Source: Dryomyza anilis
Taxonomy: Eukaryota; Arthropoda; Insecta; Diptera; Dryomyzidae
Direction: 5' to 3'
Assembly: GCA_951804985.1 (NCBI GenBank)
Contig: OX638136.1
Coordinates: 7,629,852-7,693,851, forward strand
Length of the DNA: 64,000 nt
Part shown: in pieces, positions 10,163 to 20,520 of the stretch
Layout of the letters: each line of letters begins with the position of its first letter
Numbering within the stretch: the stretch's first letter is position 1
The notes under the pieces: model-generated
Seen by the model: only the letters and a program-made list of their open reading frames with translations
Told to the model about the DNA's origin: nothing
Database searches by the model: none
Program-made: the position numbers and the translations under genes

Positions 10163-10747
10163 ATGATATCAAATTTGTCCAGTGGCGTTAGTGAAAATCA
10201 TAAAGTTTTTCTTGATATTCTATGTAAGCAGCGTGATGGGGTCTCTGTTGTGCATTTTAATGCAAGAAGCTTAAATTCTCTAAAATATGACTATATTAAA
10301 TATGTGTTTGAAAAGTCTACTGTTGACATAATTTGTACCTATGAGACGTGGCTTAATAATGAAATATCAAACATCTACTATAATTTTTCCAATTATAAGT
10401 TGTTTAGAAATAACAGGGTTAATAAAAAGGGTGGTGGAGAAGCGATTTATTGTAAATCGTATCTTAACTCTAAACTTGTTAGTAAGTCAAATGGGACTAA
10501 TATTGAATTCTTAAATGTTGAAATATCGGATAATAATAATACTTCAAAAGTATTGATTTCTTGCGTTTACAAGCCAAATATGTGTTACAGCATGGAACCT
10601 TTTTTCTTAGACTTAAATAATTATGTTACAAATTTTGACTATTATATTATATGTGGTGTTATATGTGGTGATTTTAATGTGAATTTGCTCTGTAATGACA
10701 ATGTTTCTAATAGTTTTTGTGACCAAGTGAATGCATCTGAATTATAA
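10163..10747 (+). pseudogene. Truncated APE endonuclease ORF, E copy 2
   Basis: 194 codons, open like its partner at 6613-7185 and truncated at the equivalent point (FCDQVNASEL). Differences include ICTYETWLN for ICISETWLN and a 12-bp tandem duplication (ttatatgtggtg) that inserts four residues in frame immediately before GDFN. That insertion sits next to a catalytic loop and would probably disturb the fold. The SDH motif and RT are absent. Confidence 0.7.
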
Positions 10748-10879
10748 ATACTCAATTTAATGTATTGCTTAGAAATATACTCAATGCCATCAAAAATTAT
10801 TGAATTGCATTTATTTGAATTAATTTGAGTTTTAGCCCTGCAGTAAAAGTTCAAGTGATGATCATTTCCATGTGAAATT

Positions 10880-11145
10880 CGCACTCCGATGCATCATTGG
10901 ACATTTTTGGTTGAATTTGTTCCAATGTACACAGATTTACATCCTGATCCGTCATTGGAGGTTTTTGAGTGCATCTGTTTAAATGGATAAAAATTACATT
11001 CAAGAATGTCATTGGAATTTTATGTGCGTCTGTTCCAATGGGCATAGATACACAGCCAAGTGCGTCATTAGAATTTTTTTGGATGAATCTTTTCCAGTGG
11101 GATTACAGAAGCACCCAAGTGCGTAATTGGAACTTTTTTTGATGA
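10880..11145. repeat. GCGTCATTGG minisatellite, first block, E copy 2
   Basis: Orthologous to 7300-7590, with the same unit order and degeneracy, so the block pre-dates duplication of E. Confidence 0.65.
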
Positions 11146-11159
11146 ATACCAGCAAACAT

Positions 11160-11765
11160 TTTGAGTCTTTTAAGACTCCCAAATGTGTCATATTTATGAG
11201 TGTTACCCTCATACATGAGCACTTAAAAGAGTCCAAAAAAGATTCCCGACTCCTGGGTAGAGGGCCCCATTTTATGAGCCTCAAAAATACTCATATTTCT
11301 GACTTTTTTATTAAAGACTCATATTTGAGCACTTAAAAGAGCCCATAAAGACTCTCAACCCCACCATTTTATGAGCCCAAAAATCCCAGCCCCATGGGTC
11401 TCTACCGAGCACCATTTTATGAGCCCAAAAACCCTCATATTTCTGACACTTTTATTACTCCTAAAACACTATACGCTCATGACTGAGACTCTTTTATGAG
11501 TCATATTTTGGAGCGTTCCCAAAACATTCTAAAATATAGAACTTTTATGAATCTATTTTCTGAGCGCTCAGAAACAATTTTATTTTTGATGCTTTTATGA
11601 TACTAATTTATGAGGGCTCCTAAATATGATTCTTTTATGAGTAATATATTTGAGAGTTCTGAAAACAGTCTTAAATGAGATACTTTTAAGAGTCATTTTT
11701 CTGAGGGCTCATAAAACACTCAAAAATTGGTCTCCTTTATGAATCCTATTTCAAAGCGCTCCTAA
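11160..11765. repeat. TTTTATGAG minisatellite, E copy 2
   Basis: Shortened counterpart of 7605-8515. The ctcttttatgagtcatattt to ggtctcctttatga part is retained and about 300 bp upstream of it is missing. Confidence 0.65.
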
Positions 11766-11769
11766 ATTG

Positions 11770-11985
11770 CATAATGGGATCTGTTCCAGTGGCATTAAAG
11801 AAGCACCCAAGCGCGTTATTGAAACTTTTTTTTTGGATAAATCTGTTCCAGTGGCATTACAGAAGCAATCAAGTGCGTCATTGAAACTTATTTTGGCCAA
11901 ATTGGTTCCATTGGGATTTGGCCAGAGCCTAACTTCGTCATTAGACATTTTTTTGACAAATTTGTTCCATTGGAATTTGAATGAA
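11770..11985. repeat. GCGTCATTG minisatellite, second block, E copy 2
   Basis: Three or four units. One contains ccattgggatttggccag followed by agcctaacttcgtcatt, which is very close to the regular units of the central array and supports common origin of the two minisatellites. Confidence 0.7.
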
Positions 11986-12691
11986 TCGGTTTTCAAATTC
12001 ATCATCTGTGAGGTTTCTACTACAAGATCCCATCCATGGTTTTAAAAAGTGACTCAAAATTATAAATTTTTCTAAATATTATAAAGTGATTTGCAATTAA
12101 AACGCGGATGCGAATTGATATCGCGAAGCGGTTTTCGACTTCATCATCTGAGAGGTTTCTCCTCAAATATATAAAAATAACGTTTTACCGCGAACCTACT
12201 TGAGGTTCCCAAAAAAAAAAATTCTAAATTCGGTACACCTACCCATTTCAAGATTCGTGTAACTTTGTGACCTGTGTACCACTTTGATGGTAACCGCACA
12301 CACTATCACATATGTGTAGGGTGTTTATAGTCGCCTTAGACCGTCAATAATTTTCACAATTCTTATTAACTGCATCACACCAACTATTACAATATCTCTA
12401 CTCCAAAATTTCCCATGTTATCTAACCGTCCTAGATCAATTCGTTTAAATTTTAAAATGTATTTTAATATTTTACTAATATCACGACATTTCTAATGTGG
12501 ACGGAATGATGTATGAGGTTACACAAATACAAGATCTTGTTAGAAATATCATGCATGCAATGCAATGTGGACGGAATTGTACGGCCACACAAAATTGTTC
12601 CATGAATTTCTGTGGAATAATGATTATTTTAATAATTTTTCTGAAAATATAAATCATTTTTAAATGAAAATATACACGTTTTAAAATTTTA

Positions 12692-13143
12692 ATATTAAAC
12701 AATAATGCTTTTATTGTTACAAATAAAATATAAATACATTTCAAATACAGTGTTCAGAAAAATATCAGGTATATTCAGTAGATCATTTCACGGCAGTACA
12801 TTATCTGGCTTTTGTCTAATTATTTAAATAATAAAGTAAGAAGCATAGAGGAGAACTTAAGACACCACCGCATACACTAAAAATATTACAACACTATCTA
12901 TGAACCGCTCGAACAACAATATTAAACAATAATGGTTTTATTGTTACAAATAAAATATAAATACATTTCAAATACAGTGTTCAGAAAAATATCAGGTATA
13001 TTCAGTAGATCATTTCACGGCAGTACATTATCTGGCTTTTGTCTAATTATTTAAATAATAAAGTAAGAAGCATAGAGGAGATCTTAGGACACCACCGCAT
13101 ACACTAAAAATATTACAACTCTATCTATGAACCGCTCGAACAA
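12692..13143. repeat. ~226-bp tandem duplication
   Basis: Copies at about 12692-12917 and 12919-13143 run from atattaaacaataatg to gaaccgctcgaacaa with few mismatches. The first copy includes the tail end of E copy 2. The interval 13144-13375 after it holds nothing recognisable. Confidence 0.85.
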
Positions 13144-13375
13144 CCTGGGCCAGTATCGTAATCACGTTCGAGACTATTTAGTGGACGAGCACAATCAACA
13201 GCCGCAGTAATATAAAGAACCATATATGCAGAGTTGGATTGCTTCAACAACTGCGCATCGGTAAAACCGAGCATCACAACGGGTTTGCAAAGGTGACATC
13301 ACATCGACTGTCGCGGCAAGTTTTTACCCCAATGCAGAAGTAATGTCGGATAAGTGAGCAAATTTATTAACGCCA

Positions 13376-13868
13376 TTGTTTGGTCAAGCATATATCAAGC
13401 TCCCATATCGGATGCTATACATTTTTGATCCGGACAAGCAGCAGCATGCTACCAGGTCGTTTTCGGGCGGTTGGAATATGCGTTTGGCGCTCGTGGTCTT
13501 CTCCAAACCCGACTGCAGTTGTTCGATGAACCGACAAACATGTTGGACATTAAAGCCATCATTTGGCTGGATAACCATTTGCAAAAGTGGCCGACACGAT
13601 CGCATATTTATCGATAAGGAGCCGACGGATATTATACTCCTACATTCCCAGCTGTTGGAGGCATGCAAGTGAGTTTGATGTAACTATGGATTAAATTGTT
13701 TTCTATTATATGTTTTACTTTCAGATCCAGTTATGAGCAATTTGAGAAGACGAAGAACGAAAAGCACAAAGCACAGCGTTGCGAATACGATGCGCAAATG
13801 GCGCATCGCTCGCAGACATCATCAATCGCTAATTTTTCAATGGCATTGTGCGGTTCAAGGAGTAGCAA
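13376..13868 (+). pseudogene. ABCF3-like ATPase gene fragment, intron retained
   Basis: Exon 1 encodes [19 protein letters not shown] followed by RLAL, the ABC signature region. The Walker B-like segment ([12 protein letters not shown]) appears only after a frame change at about 13518. Then IIWL, a segment equivalent to the H-loop, and TDIILLHSQLLEA follow in yet another frame. A 56-bp intron (GTGAGT at 13669 to TTTCAG at 13724) separates this from SSYEQFEKTKNEKHKAQR and AQMAHR. This order matches the ABC-F family member ABCF3, a soluble ATPase linked to translation and antiviral signalling in animals. The retained intron shows a genomic duplication and not a processed copy. Several frameshifts make it a pseudogene; homology fades after about 13850. 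Confidence 0.75.
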
Positions 13869-14690
13869 CTGCAACAAGTACTGCATATGCGCACGCTTTG
13901 CAGTGCTTTCGGCGAACAAAAGTCAATTTTAAACGAGATTTAGCTCAGATACTGATGGTTTCACGGTAGTGCAATAATAACCATAATATAGACCAGATGA
14001 AATTTGAGAAGACAAACTCATTGTTTATCATATAATATATAAAATATGAAATAGAAAACATAGATGTAATATGTAAAACATTTAATACAAATTAAAATAA
14101 TATATTGTTACTCAAATTCAGTCTACGGAAAACTGTTCTACGAGTTCGTGTCGCTGGATTGTGTACAAAATAAAAACATTCTTATGTTTGGTTTAAATTC
14201 TAACAATTACCTTTATTAATTCACTTTAATAAATAACTTTACTAATAACAAATTCTAACAACTGCTGCATGTCCCCAATTTAACTTGACAATTATCACAC
14301 GAGATGCCCTCGACCACTTTACAATCACTACTGAAGTGCTGTACCTCAGTTGCGGCTCCCCTATATATTTCATGCACCAGTTCGACACGTTTCGACAAGC
14401 TTTGACTTGTTTCGAGAACCTTCTACTCGTTTCGTGAATGACGCATGCTATTGGCATCTCATTCGCACTCTTGTGTTTTAATGTGCAGATCTTCCATCTC
14501 TTTCTCGCACATTGCTCATTACGCTAAATGATCTTCCGTCTCTTTCTAATACATTGCTCAGTGCGCTGAATTGTCTTGCGTCTCATTTATTATTGTTCAA
14601 TGCTTGCACTGTGGGTAAAATTACCTCTTTTCGTAACAATATGTATAATTTTAATTGTTTTTAATTATTTTACAATATAAAATAAGAACT
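13869..14690. repeat. Segmental duplicate, third copy of 45.8-46.58 kb
   Basis: Sequence starting aactgcaacaagtactgcat is repeated at 45803-46580 in the same orientation and at 20481-21257 inverted. Relative to those, this copy keeps two extra stretches: ~10 bp at about 13935 and ~25 bp at about 13973. It is therefore the less-deleted or older version. It includes the solo LTR at 14106-14638. Confidence 0.85.
14106..14638 (-). mobile_element. Solo LTR, gypsy subfamily 2
   Basis: 533 bp with TGTTACTCAAA...TTTTCGTAACA ends, flanked on both sides by ATAT (14102-14105 and 14639-14642), a plausible 4-bp target-site duplication. It is recognisably related to the 534-bp LTRs of the gypsy array but clearly diverged, so it belongs to a sister subfamily. 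The promoter-like TATATAGGGG lies on the minus strand. No internal region is attached, which is the usual product of LTR-LTR recombination. Confidence 0.85.
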
Positions 14691-14861
14691 GTTTTTATTA
14701 TTCAATTAGTTAATGCGCCATAATTTATATTACTTTTGTATGTCATATTTTTAAAAATTCTGTTATAAAATTATATAAATTAATGAAAACTGTGAAGAAA
14801 AAGTCTATTAAATTACTGTATAACATTTTTTAAGTTTAATTTAGGCAGTAGGCTTTTGTTA
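14639..14861. other. AT-rich interval containing the gypsy pre-insertion site
   Basis: The first ~48 bp (atatgtataattttaattg...tacaatat) match 46541-46580, where the gypsy array LTR begins directly after tacaatat. Here the sequence runs on uninterrupted (tacaatataaaataag), so 14686 marks the empty site. The remaining ~175 bp have no counterpart on the far side of the array and hold nothing recognisable. Confidence 0.7.
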
Positions 14862-15561
14862 AAAGAAAACCACTGTAAAAATACAAAGATATATGTTTAC
14901 GAAGTAGGCCGAGTTAAAAATTATCATTGTTATTTTTAACAATTCGATTGTTAATATAGTCTTCATTACCAAAAACAATTTAACAATTCAAAATAAAAAT
15001 TAATTGTTAATTTTGACGTTTAATTTTTATTTTAGACGTCATAATTAAATAAAGTGCGTCTAAAAAAACTTCGAATAATTAACACTTTCAATTGTGGATA
15101 ACAACAATAAATTAACAATAGATTATTGTCAATGCTATTTTGACCAATATGATTGTTATTTTATTGTTGGAATTAACAATCTATTTCTGAGAGTGTGGTA
15201 AATATCGAAAAAAGTTTCTAATTTTAGTTTGGGCAATACTTTTGATAACCATATATCGTTTTCTTATTCATAATTAGATCCGAAATTCTAAAAAAATCAT
15301 TCCAAAGTAGTCTATAAAAAAATCGAGTTTTTGTATATTAAAATTAGTTTTCGTGATACTATTAAATCAACAGTACATACATTTTATTGCAATTTTAATT
15401 TAAGAAGGCATCGAGTTATTCTAACCAATGTAAATGTAACATTATACAATTTGTACATTAACGATACAGCATGTTGAATCAAACAGATAATCCATGTTCA
15501 GTTAAAAAATTTTACTATTAATAATTAACATTATGAATAATAATAATAATTAAATTCATGT
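14862..15561. repeat. AT-rich segment paralogous to 63179-63872, rich in TTAACAATT
   Basis: Begins aaaagaaaaccactg and aligns base by base with the window's right end. The part at 14940-15190 holds many copies of AACAATT and its complement AATTGTT, giving numerous small dyads. No coding potential. Confidence 0.8.
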
Positions 15562-15583
15562 TACTTACTTACTTAAATGGCCC

Positions 15584-16235
15584 TTACAACCGTGGATCGG
15601 TTTTGGCCGCTGAGATGAAGCCGCGCCAGTCGGATCTGCTTTGCGCGCGCTGACGCCAGTTAGAAATACCAAGCGTTGCCAGGTTGTCCTCAACTTGGTC
15701 TTTCCAACGCAGATTTGGACGCCCTCTTCTACGCTGTCCACCTTCGAGTTTCGATTCAAGCACCTTCTTGGCTGGAGTGTTTTCATCCATTCGTTCGACA
15801 TGACCTAGCCAGCGAAGCCGCTGGATCTTGATGCGCTTGACTATGTCAATGTCGTCGAATAACTCATACAGCTCGTGGTTCATCCTGATTCGATACTCGT
15901 TAGCAAAGCAGATAGGGCCAAAGATTTTACGGAGAATCTTTCTCTCGAACGCTCCCAGTACTCTCTCATCGGTGGTGGCCAGCGTCCATGTTTCTGCACC
16001 ATAAAGTAGGACGGGCATGATGAGTGACTTGTAGAGCGTTATTTTTGTCCGGCGAGAGAGGGCTCTGCTTCTCAATTGCCTACTGAGCCCAAAGTAGCAC
16101 CTGTTGGCAAGAGTTATTCTCCGTTTGATCTCCAGGCTGACGTCGTTGTTGCTGTTTACGCTGGATCCCAGATAGACGAAGTCCTTCACAATGTCGAACT
16201 TGTGGGTGTCAAAATCAGCTTTTTGTCGGATAGTA
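15584..16235 (-). pseudogene. RTE C-terminal segment
   Basis: 201 codons containing KDFVYLGSSVNSNNDVS, SRQLRSRALSRRTKITLYKS, GAETWTLATTDERVLGAFER, RLRWLGHVERMDENTPAKKV and RRRGRPNLRWKDQVEDNL. These are the conserved post-RT motifs of RTE-clade pol proteins. The frame extends upstream across the deletion junction into the last EN codons (RTIRQKADFDTHKFDIVKDF), so the deletion joined EN and the C-terminus nearly in frame, but the whole RT domain is absent. Confidence 0.85.
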
Positions 16236-17030
16236 CGTCCATCACGCTTGAAGCGTGCCTTCCATCAATCACAACGTGATCAATTTGATTTCGAGTTTTT
16301 TGATCGGGCGACAACCATGTGGCCTTGTGGATATCGAAATGTTCGAATCTAGTGCTACTAACTACCATGTTTCGTGCTGCGGCAAAGTCGATTAGCCTCG
16401 TTCCGTTATCGGAAGTGTTGGCATGGAGGCTAAATTTTCCGATTGTGGGACAATAGATGGCTTCTCTGCCCACCTTGGCGTTAAAATCGCCTAGCACGAT
16501 TTTGATATCGTGGCGGGGCAGCGCTCGTATGCGTTGTCTAGGCGCTCGTAGAAGCGCTCTTTTGTCTCGTCATCTTTCTCGGTCGTCGGAGCGTGTGCAC
16601 AAATTAGGCTCATATGGAAATATTTAGCCTTGATGCGGATTGTTGCCAGCCTTTCGTCCACGGGCGTGAACCTAGAGACAAGATGGCGGAGTCTCTTGCC
16701 GACCACAAATCCACATCCAAATTCGTGTCTCTCCGCATGGCAGCTGTAGTAAATATCACAGGACGCTTGTTTCGAACAGCCTTGTCCCGTCCATCGCATC
16801 TCCTGGATAGCGGTGATGTCAGCCTTATATTTTTCGAGGACATCTGACAGCTGGATAGAGGCACCTTCCCTATAAAGGGTCCGGACATTCCAGGTGCATA
16901 TCCGTAAATCATGGTCCTTAAAACGTTTGCGTGGGTCGTCATCGTTGTAATCGGTCGTTATCCGAGGCTTCTTTTTTGTTTTCATTGGGCGCATAGGTTT
17001 TTTCCGTGGTGGGACCCAAACCCAACGCAC
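16236..17030 (-). pseudogene. RTE apurinic endonuclease domain
   Basis: TWNVRTLYREGASIQL, AIQEMRWTGQGCSKQ (catalytic Glu) and VGKRLRHLVSRFTPVDERLA lie in the frame ending at 16491. The next frame (16497-16186) continues with MLGDFNAKVGRE and QIDHVVIDGRHASSV. A one-base-type frameshift near 16500 separates them. It is better preserved than copy 1, but the SDH motif is lost in the deletion that also removed RT. Confidence 0.82.
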
Positions 17031-17320
17031 GAACCCTCACTCTGAGGGAGATGCTCGCCACTCACTTTAGCCGACTTCTACACCGGGTGGTGTAGAGCGC
17101 CGTTTCCAGGGACTTCCACGAGGAGGACTTCCACCGAAGTGGAGGTGTCACCATTTGACAATTTGTCAATTCTGGTGACCAGTGAGTTGACTTGAGACGA
17201 CACCGACAAGGATTGCGCTGGCTTCGCCATGTTGAAGCACTCAGACACGTTGCCTTGTGATAATCGCCCCCATAGTCCCCAAATTAAATTTATGTACCAT
17301 GTTAAAAACTAACTATATCA

Positions 17321-17455
17321 GTGTTATCAATAATCAAAAAATAATGTTCAACTTAAGATAGTAGTCGATTTTGACATAAATGTATATGGAAGATTTGTCA
17401 AAAAGCCGACTATTTGTTAAACGTGTACATTATTTTTTGATTATTGGTAGCGCTG
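17321..17455. repeat. Foldback (MITE-like) element
   Basis: Perfect 19-bp arms at 17329-17347 and 17427-17445 (AATAATCAAAAAATAATGT and its complement) enclose a second, imperfect inverted pair built on AGTCG..TTTTGACA. Almost the whole ~130 bp can fold into one hairpin. A second copy starts at about 63898 and is cut by the window end. Confidence 0.75.
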
Positions 17456-18197
<742 letters not shown>

Positions 18198-18639
18198 CAA
18201 AATATCACATATATTAGTATATTCACAACTACAAATAATAAAATAATGACCTTTTCGCCTATATGTTTTACACTTCGAGATCATTTTCCTGCATTATTTC
18301 CATGCAGGTAGAAAAATTATATTTTTCGAAGTGTGTTTTATGGTGTTGACTATTATTCGTAAGCAGAATTCATGTTTCATTTACATACATTTATATTATA
18401 TTCCCCTGAAAATATTTGGTATCGCGGACCTTCCAATGCTGAACACGTAAATAGCATTGGTAATAGATACCAATTTTACTAACATGTTTTAGTATATAGT
18501 TAAAACACATATGCATCGTTGGCACGTGTATCTTTTTCCACGTTAACATATTTTCTACTTTACTTTTCTTGATTATATATACATTTTATGAAATCCTATA
18601 TTCATATCGCATTTCATAAATACTGATATTTTAGTTACT
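18198..18639. repeat. A module, truncated copy
   Basis: Matches the first ~440 bp of the A module of each array unit and stops at ttagttact, where gypsy pol sequence begins. In the array the same position continues acatttagaacatc. This is the outer breakpoint of the left palindrome arm. Confidence 0.88.
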
Positions 18640-18695
18640 GTGATCCCGACCTCACAAAAATCATGATGTTCAAGGAACAGCAAAGAAAACCATAA

Positions 18696-19610
18696 TGGGA
18701 AGATATAGCGGCCGACAGTCCAATAACTAAAGCTTACTGGGCACAGTGGCAGAGCTTAAAGCTACAAGATGGTTGCTTATATCGTGTATGGGAAAATGCA
18801 GTTGGCACATCCGCTCGAAGTTTGATTGTTGTTCCTAAGTCAAAAATAAAAGAAATATTAGCGGAATACCATCGTGGATCTAGTGGTGGTCATTTGGGCA
18901 TTAATAAAACGGTCGAGAAGGTAAAGAAACGTTTTTATTGGATTGGATGCCAAGAGTCAGTCGCCGATTGGATTCGCAGTTGCCCGCAATGTGTACCAGC
19001 AAAAGGACCAACAGTCAGAAGTCGCGGCAGGATGCATCAGTACAACGTGGGAGCACCATTCGAGAGTATTGGCATGGATGTTGCCGGGCCGTTTCCAATC
19101 AGTGATGCGGGTAATAAGTATGTCCTTGTTGTCATCGACTACTTCAGCAAGTGGCCCGAAGTGTATCCCATGCCGAATCAAGAAGCCACAACAGTTTCGG
19201 AGGCATTAGTTAACAACTGGGTAAGCCGTTTTGGAGTACCGTTAGAGTTGCATTCAGATCAAGGAAGAAATTTTGAGTCTGCTGTATTTAAAGAAGTATG
19301 CAAAGTCATCAACATACACAAAACACGAACGACGCCTTTGCACCCGCAATCAGACGGCATGGTGGAGAGATTTAATCGGACTTTGGAAGAGTATCTCAGA
19401 AAAGTGGTTGATAAAAATCAAAAAGATGGGGATACACACATACCACTATTTCTCATGGCTTATCGAACGGCGGTTCATGATACCACAGCAGCTTCACCGT
19501 CTAAAATTGTTTTTGGAACAGACTTAAGATTACCTGCGGATTTAAAGTTTGGTGCGAGTCCTTCAGCTGGAATTCCTATACACAATTATGTTTTCAGACT
19601 GAAGAAATGA
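18696..19610 (+). CDS. Gypsy integrase ORF segment, left-arm copy
   Basis: Integrase inserts the retroelement cDNA into chromosomal DNA. The frame opens after a TAA at 18693 and has no ATG of its own, consistent with being part of a polyprotein. It shows the H2C2 zinc-binding region (EYHRG..GHLG and SCPQC), then the catalytic core with D in GMDVAGPF, D in LHSDQGRNFE and E in GMVERFNRTLEEY. All three acidic residues are present. The frame ends VFRLKK stop, overlapping the next ORF by a few bases in a different frame, so the polyprotein is broken here. Confidence 0.85.
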   Translation, partial: WEDIAADSPITKAYWAQWQSLKLQDGCLYRVWENAVGTSARSLIVVPKSKIKEILAEYHRGSSGGHLGINKTVEKVKKRFYWIGCQESVADWIRSCPQCVPAKGPTVRSRGRMHQYNVGAPFESIGMDVAGPFPISDAGNKYVLVVIDYFSKWPEVYPMPNQEATTVSEALVNNWVSRFGVPLELHSDQGRNFESAVFKEVCKVINIHKTRTTPLHPQSDGMVERFNRTLEEYLRKVVDKNQKDGDTHIPLFLMAYRTAVHDTTAASPSKIVFGTDLRLPADLKFGASPSAGIPIHNYVFRLKK

Positions 19611-19909
19611 ACGAAGTGCATCAGTTTGTAAGACAGCGTACACAATTTGCGAGTGATAAGATGAAGGCCAGATACGACTTGCGCACAAATTCAGAGGGAT
19701 TTACGGAAGGAGAGCTTGTTTTGCTCTATAACCCACAAAGGAAGAAAGGCTTATCCCCTAAGCTACAAACACACTGGGAAGGACCATACAAGATAATTAA
19801 AAGAATTAACGATGTCGTGTATCGGATTCAGAATACTACAGGCGTTAGAAGAAAAATGAAAGTGGTACATTTAGAAAGGTTGGCGCCGTATAGAGAGAGA
19901 GAGGATTAA
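19607..19909 (+). CDS. Gypsy integrase C-terminal GPY/F segment, left-arm copy
   Basis: 100 codons, frame-shifted relative to the integrase core, so it probably is the normal C-terminus separated by a one-base lesion and not a real second protein. The motif HWEGPYKIIKRI with VVYRIQ is the GPY/F module of Ty3/gypsy integrases. The ATG is probably an internal methionine. No chromodomain and no env ORF follow; the PPT begins 25 bp after the stop. Confidence 0.8.
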   Translation: MNEVHQFVRQRTQFASDKMKARYDLRTNSEGFTEGELVLLYNPQRKKGLSPKLQTHWEGPYKIIKRINDVVYRIQNTTGVRRKMKVVHLERLAPYRERED

Positions 19910-19934
19910 CATCTGTTCGGGACGAACAGATTTA

Positions 19935-19946
19935 GGTGGAGGGCAG
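19935..19946 (+). other. Polypurine tract, gypsy left-arm copy
   Basis: ggtggagggcag immediately precedes the TGTTACG start of the 3' LTR. It is interrupted by one T and one C. The same sequence is found beside each array LTR. Confidence 0.7.
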
Positions 19947-20002
19947 TGTTACGAAAAGAGGTAATTTGCTCCAATCAACAATAATAAATGAGACGCAAGA
20001 CA

Positions 20003-20086
20003 ATTCAGCGCACTAAGCAATGTGTTAGAAAGAGACGGAAGATCATTCAGCGCACTAAGCAATGTGCGAGAAAGAGATGGAAGATC
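20003..20086 (+). repeat. 42-bp tandem duplication in LTR U3
   Basis: Copies 20003-20044 and 20045-20086 share attcagcgcactaagcaatg and end agaaagagaYggaagatc. Subfamily-2 solo LTRs carry the same duplication in diverged form, so it is ancestral to both subfamilies and may hold enhancer sites. Confidence 0.75.
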
Positions 20087-20206
20087 AGCACATTAAAACA
20101 CATGAGTGCGATTGAGATGCCAATAGCATGCGACATTCACGAAACGAGTAGAAGGTTCTCGAAACAAGTCGAAGCTTGTCGAAACGTGTCGAACTGATGC
20201 TTGCAG

Positions 20207-20213
20207 TATATAA
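20207..20213 (+). promoter_or_regulatory. TATA box of the gypsy LTR
   Basis: TATATAA, followed ~30 bp later by cttcagttgtg, which resembles an insect TCAGTT initiator. Equivalent sites exist in each array LTR on the minus strand. Confidence 0.55.
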
Positions 20214-20480
20214 GGCCGCGCATCTGAGGCACTGTACTTCAGTTGTGATTTGATAGTGAACTAGTGCGTCTCGTGAGTGAACATTGTGAAGCTAAATTGT
20301 ACAAATTCAGCAGTTGCTATAAGTGATTATTCGTTAAGTTGTGATTTAATTAAATAAAGTTATTTAATACTAGTTGAAATAATACTAGTTAAAACCAAAT
20401 ATAACTGTGTTTTTATTTTGTACAGAATCCAGCGATACGAACTCGTAGAACACTTTTCCGTAGACTGAATTTTCGTAACA

Positions 20481-20520
20481 ATATTGTAAAATAATTAAAA
20501 ACAATTAAAATTATACATAT
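20481..20520. other. Spacer between gypsy LTR and solo LTR
   Basis: 40 bp (atattgtaaaataatt...) identical in reverse to 46541-46580. It matches the continuous sequence after the solo LTR at 14639, which identifies it as original target DNA. Confidence 0.8.

Larger units (their letters stand above)
10090..12800 (+). mobile_element. Composite repeat E, copy 2
   Basis: Same order as copy 1: start sequence, EN fragment, GCGTCATTGG block, TTTTATGAG block, second GCGTCATTGG block, AT-rich tail. The TTTTATGAG block is about 300 bp shorter than in copy 1, which is the usual result of slippage or unequal exchange in tandem repeats. Both copies end in similar cacttcacggcagt/catttcacggcagt words. Confidence 0.65.
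15562..17281 (-). mobile_element. RTE-type non-LTR retrotransposon, degenerate copy 2, with TSD
   Basis: The element is flanked by a 14-bp target-site duplication AATTAAATTYATGT (15548-15561 and 17282-17295, one mismatch). Its 3' end (low coordinates) carries a TAAG simple-repeat tail (ttacttacttactta on the plus strand), as expected for RTE elements. The 5' end matches copy 1. The RT domain is removed by an internal deletion near 16235, leaving EN plus the C-terminal part. The paralogous site at 63859-63872 is empty. Confidence 0.9.
18640..19946 (+). mobile_element. Gypsy-type element, 3' fragment
   Basis: Contains the end of the RNase H-integrase spacer, integrase, the GPY/F C-terminal ORF and the polypurine tract, followed by the 3' LTR. 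It is truncated at 18640 within pol by the rearrangement breakpoint. It shares the stop at 18693-18695 and the post-integrase frameshift with the three copies at 47-63 kb. Confidence 0.9.
19947..20480 (+). mobile_element. Gypsy LTR, 534 bp, left-arm copy
   Basis: TGTTACGAAAAG...TTTTCGTAACA with an 11-bp near-perfect terminal inverted repeat. It carries a 42-bp tandem duplication (20003-20086), a TCGAAAC-type repeat cluster (20138-20195), a TATA box (20207-20213) and an AATAAA signal near 20355. Its variant bases match the LTR at 46581 and not the other three, consistent with the inverted duplication. Confidence 0.9.

Noticed and set aside
14242..14457. Minus-strand ORF in the solo LTR and similar 69-codon ORFs in gypsy LTRs
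   Set aside because: They lie in LTR U3/R over duplicated regulatory repeats and have no protein motif.
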